Shown in pieces: positions 60,292 to 64,000 of a stretch of DNA of 64,000 bases. Each line of letters begins with the position of its first letter. The first letter of the stretch is position 1. Under the pieces are notes generated by a model. That model did no database searches and had not been told where the DNA came from. It saw only the letters and a program-made list of their open reading frames with translations. Origin of the DNA: an uncultured Brevibacillus sp. (GTDB taxonomy: Bacteria; Bacillota; Bacilli; Brevibacillales; Brevibacillaceae); NCBI RefSeq assembly GCF_947502445.1, contig NZ_CANMZW010000016.1:50576-114575 (forward strand), read 5' to 3'. Position numbers and translations under genes: made by a program.

Positions 60292-62469
60292 TTACTCCCA
60301 AAACAGCTCAAGCTTGTCTCCGCTTTTCAGCTCAGTCTGGAAGGTTGCCAGCTCGCCATTGACCAGCATGACAAAGCCAGAGATGCTTTCCCGATCAGGC
60401 TTCTCCAGCGAAACCTCGACGAAGCGAAAAACATCACTGAACACAGGAGTAGCAGAGGGCGACGATTTGACTGTGATTACAGCACCATCCACTACTGCAT
60501 CCTCTGGGCTTGCCGCACGACCATCCATCGTGATAGCAACCTGTGCGACAGGCAGCACGACCTTTTCTCCGTTAAATAAAACAGTGACGGTCTCTTGTAC
60601 CCACTCATCCAAAGGAATGACATCGCGAATGGTGGGCGAAGTGATTTCTTCTCTGCGATAAACGAGCTCATCCCCCTGACGGACATAATCAGAGAGTGTG
60701 GCGGTTTTCCCGTTGAGGAGGATAACCTCGCTTCGAGACGGAATCGAATAGCTGTGTCCATTCACGCTAAACTGCAAGTAAGGAGTAGTTTCTTCCTCGC
60801 CACCGGCTGACATTTCGGCAGAGCGGAGCACTTCCTCTATCGTGCGTGGCAGGCGAATCTCGACCTCACAGCGATCTACGAGAGCAGAATCTAGCGGCTG
60901 TGGTTCACCATTAACCAAAATGATCGGACCCAAAGAGAGTGGACAGTCATTGCAAATTAATTCCAATGTATCCAAACGATCCAGCAAGTCCTTTACTTCA
61001 GCATGAGCATCCTCACCGTTCACTCCAGCGACGATAACGATCGCATCTCCATCTCCAATAGGTGTATCCAATCCTGCGGCTTCCCCGTTTCTTTCGATAA
61101 CGGGAGGTGTGCCGTGGCCGCCTGGAATCATTTTGATGCGGCCGTTGATAGTGACGGTCATCGCAAGGCCAGGGCGTCCATACAGACGACGAATGTCCAA
61201 ACCAGCTCCGATCAGGGCATCACCTAAGGTCATTTTCCGCAGGTCAAAGATACGGATTGGATTGTCGTTGACTGTAATCGTGACATAACGCAGAGGGTGA
61301 CGGTGTGCAGCTACCGCAATCCCTACAGGGGTGACGAATTCAGGCCCGGACAAGAGTGGATGGTCACCTACGAATTGCTTGATCGCATCGCCACCTCGTA
61401 CAGCGACTCGTGCCGCCGGAATTTGCAGCACCTGAGCGACTTTTCCCGTCAACCCAGGTGTCAAGCTACCACCGCCGATCAGCATTACAGCCTGAGGCGC
61501 TTTTCCATTTAACTCCATGATTTTAAAGGCAATTTTTTCTGCGAGCACCTGGATATCAGTATCGATAGCAGCAATTACCTCAGCAGTGCTCATGGTCTGC
61601 TCCAGACCTAAAATATCTGTGAAGGTAACATGTTCAGTGGTGGAAAGCACACGCTTGACCTCTTCTGCCATCGGGAAATCCAGCAGAAAGGCATTCATCA
61701 GGGCATCGGTAATTTCGTCGCCTGCGACAGGCACCATGCCATATGCTGTAATAGCGCCCTCCTCGGTCAGAGCGACGTCAGATGTACCCGCTCCGATATC
61801 AACAAGCGCAATGTTGAGGCGACGCATGGTGACGGGTATGAGCACATTGATCGCAGCGATTGGCTCGAGTGTCAGAGCCTGCATCTCCAGATCGCAGCGT
61901 TTTAGGGCGGCAATCAGGGAGTCGACGACGACCCGTGGTAAAAAGGTAGCGATGACGTCTGTACTGGCTGTATCCCCGCGCTGATCGATCAGGCTGCCAA
62001 TAAGCTCGTCGTCCAGATGATAGTTCACGACACTGTAGCCTACGCAGTAATAGCGGGTCACATCCTGCTCGTTCAATTCTTTCGCGAGCTGGGCTTGTGC
62101 TTCCTGTACAGCGGCAAACTCCAGAGTAACTACATCATCGCGCGTAATAAAGGCGTGACGGGAGAGCGGCATGTCGATACGGACGCGGCGCGTACGAAGA
62201 GAGCGGCCGGCAGCAGCTACGGCCACCTGATGCAGCTTTCCATATTTTTGTTCCAGTTCTTCTTTTATTTGTTGGATCACTTTGGCTACAGCGATAATGT
62301 CGTGGATTTGTCCGTCGAGCATGGAGCGCTCATCGTGCTCCCGAATCGCGCAGTCCAATACGCGAAACTGCTCGCCATTAGCCTCGACAATCAGCCCAAC
62401 GACGCTTCGTGTCCCAATATCTAAAGAAAAAATCAGCTCATTAGACGCTGTTTCTGTATGTTCTGACAA
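60292..62469 (-). CDS. FtsA-like actin-fold protein with long C-terminal beta-rich extension
   Basis: A 725-residue protein. Residues 12-395 form an FtsA/PilM actin-like ATPase: phosphate 1 FSLDIGTRSVVGLI, phosphate 2 ALVDIGAGTSDVAL and adenosine VMLIGGGSLTPGL. The remaining 330 residues, absent from normal FtsA (about 420), consist of recurring NG..L..GD units (near 461, 520, 586, 633, 704) reminiscent of ThiS/ubiquitin-like strands, ending LKSGDKLELFWE. No membrane-binding amphipathic tail is seen, and ftsZ is not adjacent. Probably a scaffolding relative, function unknown. Confidence 0.85.
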   Translation of the reverse strand: MSEHTETASNELIFSLDIGTRSVVGLIVEANGEQFRVLDCAIREHDERSMLDGQIHDIIAVAKVIQQIKEELEQKYGKLHQVAVAAAGRSLRTRRVRIDMPLSRHAFITRDDVVTLEFAAVQEAQAQLAKELNEQDVTRYYCVGYSVVNYHLDDELIGSLIDQRGDTASTDVIATFLPRVVVDSLIAALKRCDLEMQALTLEPIAAINVLIPVTMRRLNIALVDIGAGTSDVALTEEGAITAYGMVPVAGDEITDALMNAFLLDFPMAEEVKRVLSTTEHVTFTDILGLEQTMSTAEVIAAIDTDIQVLAEKIAFKIMELNGKAPQAVMLIGGGSLTPGLTGKVAQVLQIPAARVAVRGGDAIKQFVGDHPLLSGPEFVTPVGIAVAAHRHPLRYVTITVNDNPIRIFDLRKMTLGDALIGAGLDIRRLYGRPGLAMTVTINGRIKMIPGGHGTPPVIERNGEAAGLDTPIGDGDAIVIVAGVNGEDAHAEVKDLLDRLDTLELICNDCPLSLGPIILVNGEPQPLDSALVDRCEVEIRLPRTIEEVLRSAEMSAGGEEETTPYLQFSVNGHSYSIPSRSEVILLNGKTATLSDYVRQGDELVYRREEITSPTIRDVIPLDEWVQETVTVLFNGEKVVLPVAQVAITMDGRAASPEDAVVDGAVITVKSSPSATPVFSDVFRFVEVSLEKPDRESISGFVMLVNGELATFQTELKSGDKLELFWE

Positions 62470-62656
62470 AGGTAGGTCACTCCTCGTTCCAGATGAGTAT
62501 CAGCAAATAAAATATGGAAAACATATGTTATGAAGAGTTCGACTCGAAACAAAAAGAATCCTGTCGAAACAAGGAATCTTCTTCGGATTTGGCGAACTTT
62601 ATGCAAATGCGGAAAAATATTTACAATTTACTTTCGCGCTTTTTGGCGCTAAACTG

Positions 62657-62685
62657 CTGACAAGGGACTTCGAATCAATTATAAT
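62657..62685 (+). promoter_or_regulatory. Promoter of the DAHP synthase gene
   Basis: CTGACA, 17 bases, TATAAT, with a 61-base leader to the ATG. The rest of the 278-base gap is A/T-rich and shows no other gene. Confidence 0.75.
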
Positions 62686-62746
62686 AACCCTAATTTTAAA
62701 TGAGCTGTACGCAGAAGCGACTATAAAAAGAGGAGAGTGGAGAGAG

Positions 62747-63844
62747 ATGGCACACGATCAAATCGAAGTTATGCGCAAACAAATAGACGAGATCAACTTG
62801 GAAATTCTTGAGCTGATCAACAAGCGCGCAGCCCTCGTTCAAGAGGTGGGCAAAGAAAAGGAAAAGCAGGGAAGCAACCGCTTTGATCCAGAGCGCGAGC
62901 GCCAAATGCTCAACCTTCTGGTAGAAAATAACAAAGGACCTTTCAATGACAGCACTGTCCGTCATTTGTTCAAACAAATTTTCCAAGTATCCTTGGATCT
63001 GCAAAACGACGAAAAGAAAAAGGTTCTGCTGGTTAGCCGCAAGAAAAAAGCCGAAGACACTGTTATCACAGTAAAAGGTGTAGAATTTGGCGGAAGCAAC
63101 CCGATTCTGATTGCGGGACCATGCTCGGTTGAAAGCTACGAGCAAGTAAGAGCAGTTGCGCAAAACCATGTTCAGCGTGGTCTGCGTACATTGCGTGGCG
63201 GAGCCTACAAGCCGCGTACCTCCCCATACGATTTCCAAGGCTTGGGTGAAGAAGGCTTGCAAATCCTGAAGCGCATCGGGGATGAATTCAATCTGGTAAC
63301 GATCAGTGAGATCGTGACGCCTGGTGACCTCGAGATGGCTTCCAAGTACATCGATGTCATTCAAATCGGTGCGCGCAACATGCAAAACTTTGAGCTGTTG
63401 AAAGCGGCTGGTCGTGTAAACAAACCGATTTTGCTGAAGCGTGGTCTGGCAGCAACGATCGAGGAATTCATTTACGCAGCAGAGTACATTCTCTCTGAGG
63501 GCAATACACAAGTCATGCTGTGTGAGCGCGGTATTCGTACGTATGAAAAAGCAACGCGCAACACACTGGACATCTCTGCTGTACCGCTTCTCAAACAAGA
63601 GACTCACTTGCCTGTATTCGTAGACGTGACGCACTCCACTGGTCGTCGTGATCTGCTCCTGCCTTGCGCGAAGGCTGGTATCGCCGTTGGTTCTGACGGT
63701 ATTATGGTTGAGGTTCACCCTGATCCAGACGTGGCTCTCTCCGATGCGAAGCAACAGCTGAACATCCCGCAATTCAATGAATTTGTAGACGAGCTGATTG
63801 CTTCTGGATTGTACAAAGGTGAAGCAGTCGCTTCCCGCGGATAA
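62747..63844 (+). CDS. aroA: Bifunctional chorismate mutase / DAHP synthase
   Basis: A 365-residue fusion (called aroA in Bacillus subtilis, not EPSP synthase). Residues 1-85 are an AroQ-type chorismate mutase ([30 protein letters not shown]). Residues 105-365 are a type I DAHP synthase: [46 protein letters not shown] and [14 protein letters not shown]. It starts aromatic amino-acid synthesis from PEP and erythrose-4-phosphate. The mutase domain acts as the feedback sensor. An IS element begins 32 bases downstream. Confidence 0.96.
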   Translation: MAHDQIEVMRKQIDEINLEILELINKRAALVQEVGKEKEKQGSNRFDPERERQMLNLLVENNKGPFNDSTVRHLFKQIFQVSLDLQNDEKKKVLLVSRKKKAEDTVITVKGVEFGGSNPILIAGPCSVESYEQVRAVAQNHVQRGLRTLRGGAYKPRTSPYDFQGLGEEGLQILKRIGDEFNLVTISEIVTPGDLEMASKYIDVIQIGARNMQNFELLKAAGRVNKPILLKRGLAATIEEFIYAAEYILSEGNTQVMLCERGIRTYEKATRNTLDISAVPLLKQETHLPVFVDVTHSTGRRDLLLPCAKAGIAVGSDGIMVEVHPDPDVALSDAKQQLNIPQFNEFVDELIASGLYKGEAVASRG

Positions 63845-63875
63845 ATCAGTCAGGACGAAAGGCCCTTCCAGCCAT

Positions 63876-64000
63876 TGATATGCTCCCCTTTGGGTAGACA
63901 GTTGAAATAATAAAACTGTCTATCTGTAAGGAGGAGCATTTTTATGTCTCACAGAGCAAAGATATCCGGGCCGGTAAAAATTACGGCTATTGAACAAATC
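63876..64000 (+). mobile_element. Left end of an IS3-like insertion sequence (truncated by the window)
   Basis: TGATATGCTCCCCTTTGGGT looks like an IS3-type terminal repeat beginning TG, followed by an AAGGAGGAGC ribosome-binding site and a transposase start. Only 125 bases are visible and the right end is outside, so the IS family is tentative. Confidence 0.65.
63944..64000 (+). CDS. Transposase OrfA, N-terminus (3' partial)
   Basis: 19 codons, MSHRAKISGPVKITAIEQI, matching the start of helix-turn-helix OrfA proteins of IS3/IS150-like elements. AAGGAGGAG lies 7-8 bases upstream. The rest is beyond the window. Confidence 0.65.
   Translation, partial: MSHRAKISGPVKITAIEQI

Noticed and set aside
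62696..63772. Minus-strand frame of 358 codons opposite the DAHP synthase
   Set aside because: Shadow of a highly conserved enzyme gene; product not protein-like.
1..64000. CRISPR arrays, tRNA or rRNA genes, replication origin
   Set aside because: No regularly spaced repeats, no tRNA-like or rRNA sequence and no DnaA-box cluster noticed by eye.

Overview
The window looks like chromosome from an aerobic, endospore-forming Firmicute, most probably Brevibacillus or a close relative. This is inferred from the gene families: a GerA-type germinant receptor operon, two YheC/YheD spore-coat ATP-grasp proteins, a YjcZ-type 30-residue sporulation peptide, YtxJ of the bacillithiol system, an S-box riboswitch, and an IMEF-type encapsulin. 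No rRNA, tRNA or CRISPR array was seen.

Layout. 0-4 kb: the end of a nucleotide-sugar dehydratase, a beta-helix protein and a truncated CPBP protease. 4-9.4 kb: an ECF sigma factor, a VOC protein, a sigma-54 activator, signal peptidase I and a REC-AraC regulator. 9.5-13.5 kb: the histidine-degradation operon hutU-hutI-hutG. 13.6-22.5 kb: single genes, including a pentapeptide-repeat protein, PPOX flavoprotein, aldo/keto reductase, YheC/D, IclR regulator, glycosyltransferase, TetR-DUF4188 pair and a phosphodiesterase lipoprotein. 22.6-27.7 kb: a TetR regulator, a flavodoxin-fold oxidoreductase and a two-gene asymmetric ABC exporter. 27.9-34.5 kb: aconitase, then a BmrA-like exporter with a two-component system. 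34.5-41.5 kb: molybdopterin genes (moeB, a moaD-moaE fusion, moaC) around an alkylation-repair cluster (ogt, 2OG-oxygenase, radical SAM, divergent alkA) and an MFS transporter. 41.5-45.3 kb: a palindromic repeat, a SAM riboswitch with mtnE, a Fur-box gene and a second aminotransferase. 45.4-49.5 kb: the germinant receptor operon (A, C, a small D-like subunit, B). 49.6-52 kb: encapsulin with its iron-mineralizing cargo, paired Fur boxes, and a DUF2325 gene with a 48-residue ORF. 52-56 kb: a trypsin-like (HtrA-type) protease gene split in two by a 3.3-kb recombinase element. 56.3-64 kb: PadR, M29 aminopeptidase, small Cys-pair proteins, a second palindromic repeat, YtxJ, an FtsA-like protein with a long extension, DAHP synthase/chorismate mutase, and the left end of an IS element.

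The strongest discovery is the split protease. Its halves end in an identical 9-bp direct repeat (TGGGGAACC). Precise recombination between the repeats would remove a serine recombinase, an HxlR regulator and a spore-coat-type ATP-grasp gene. It would restore a 240-codon frame with the complete His-Asp-Ser triad, which suggests programmed gene reconstitution like sigK/skin. Other notable signals are a 17-bp palindrome shared by the iclR-type gene and aconitase leaders, two copies of a long palindromic intergenic element (one with a nested palindrome), and Fur-box genes next to the iron-storage encapsulin.
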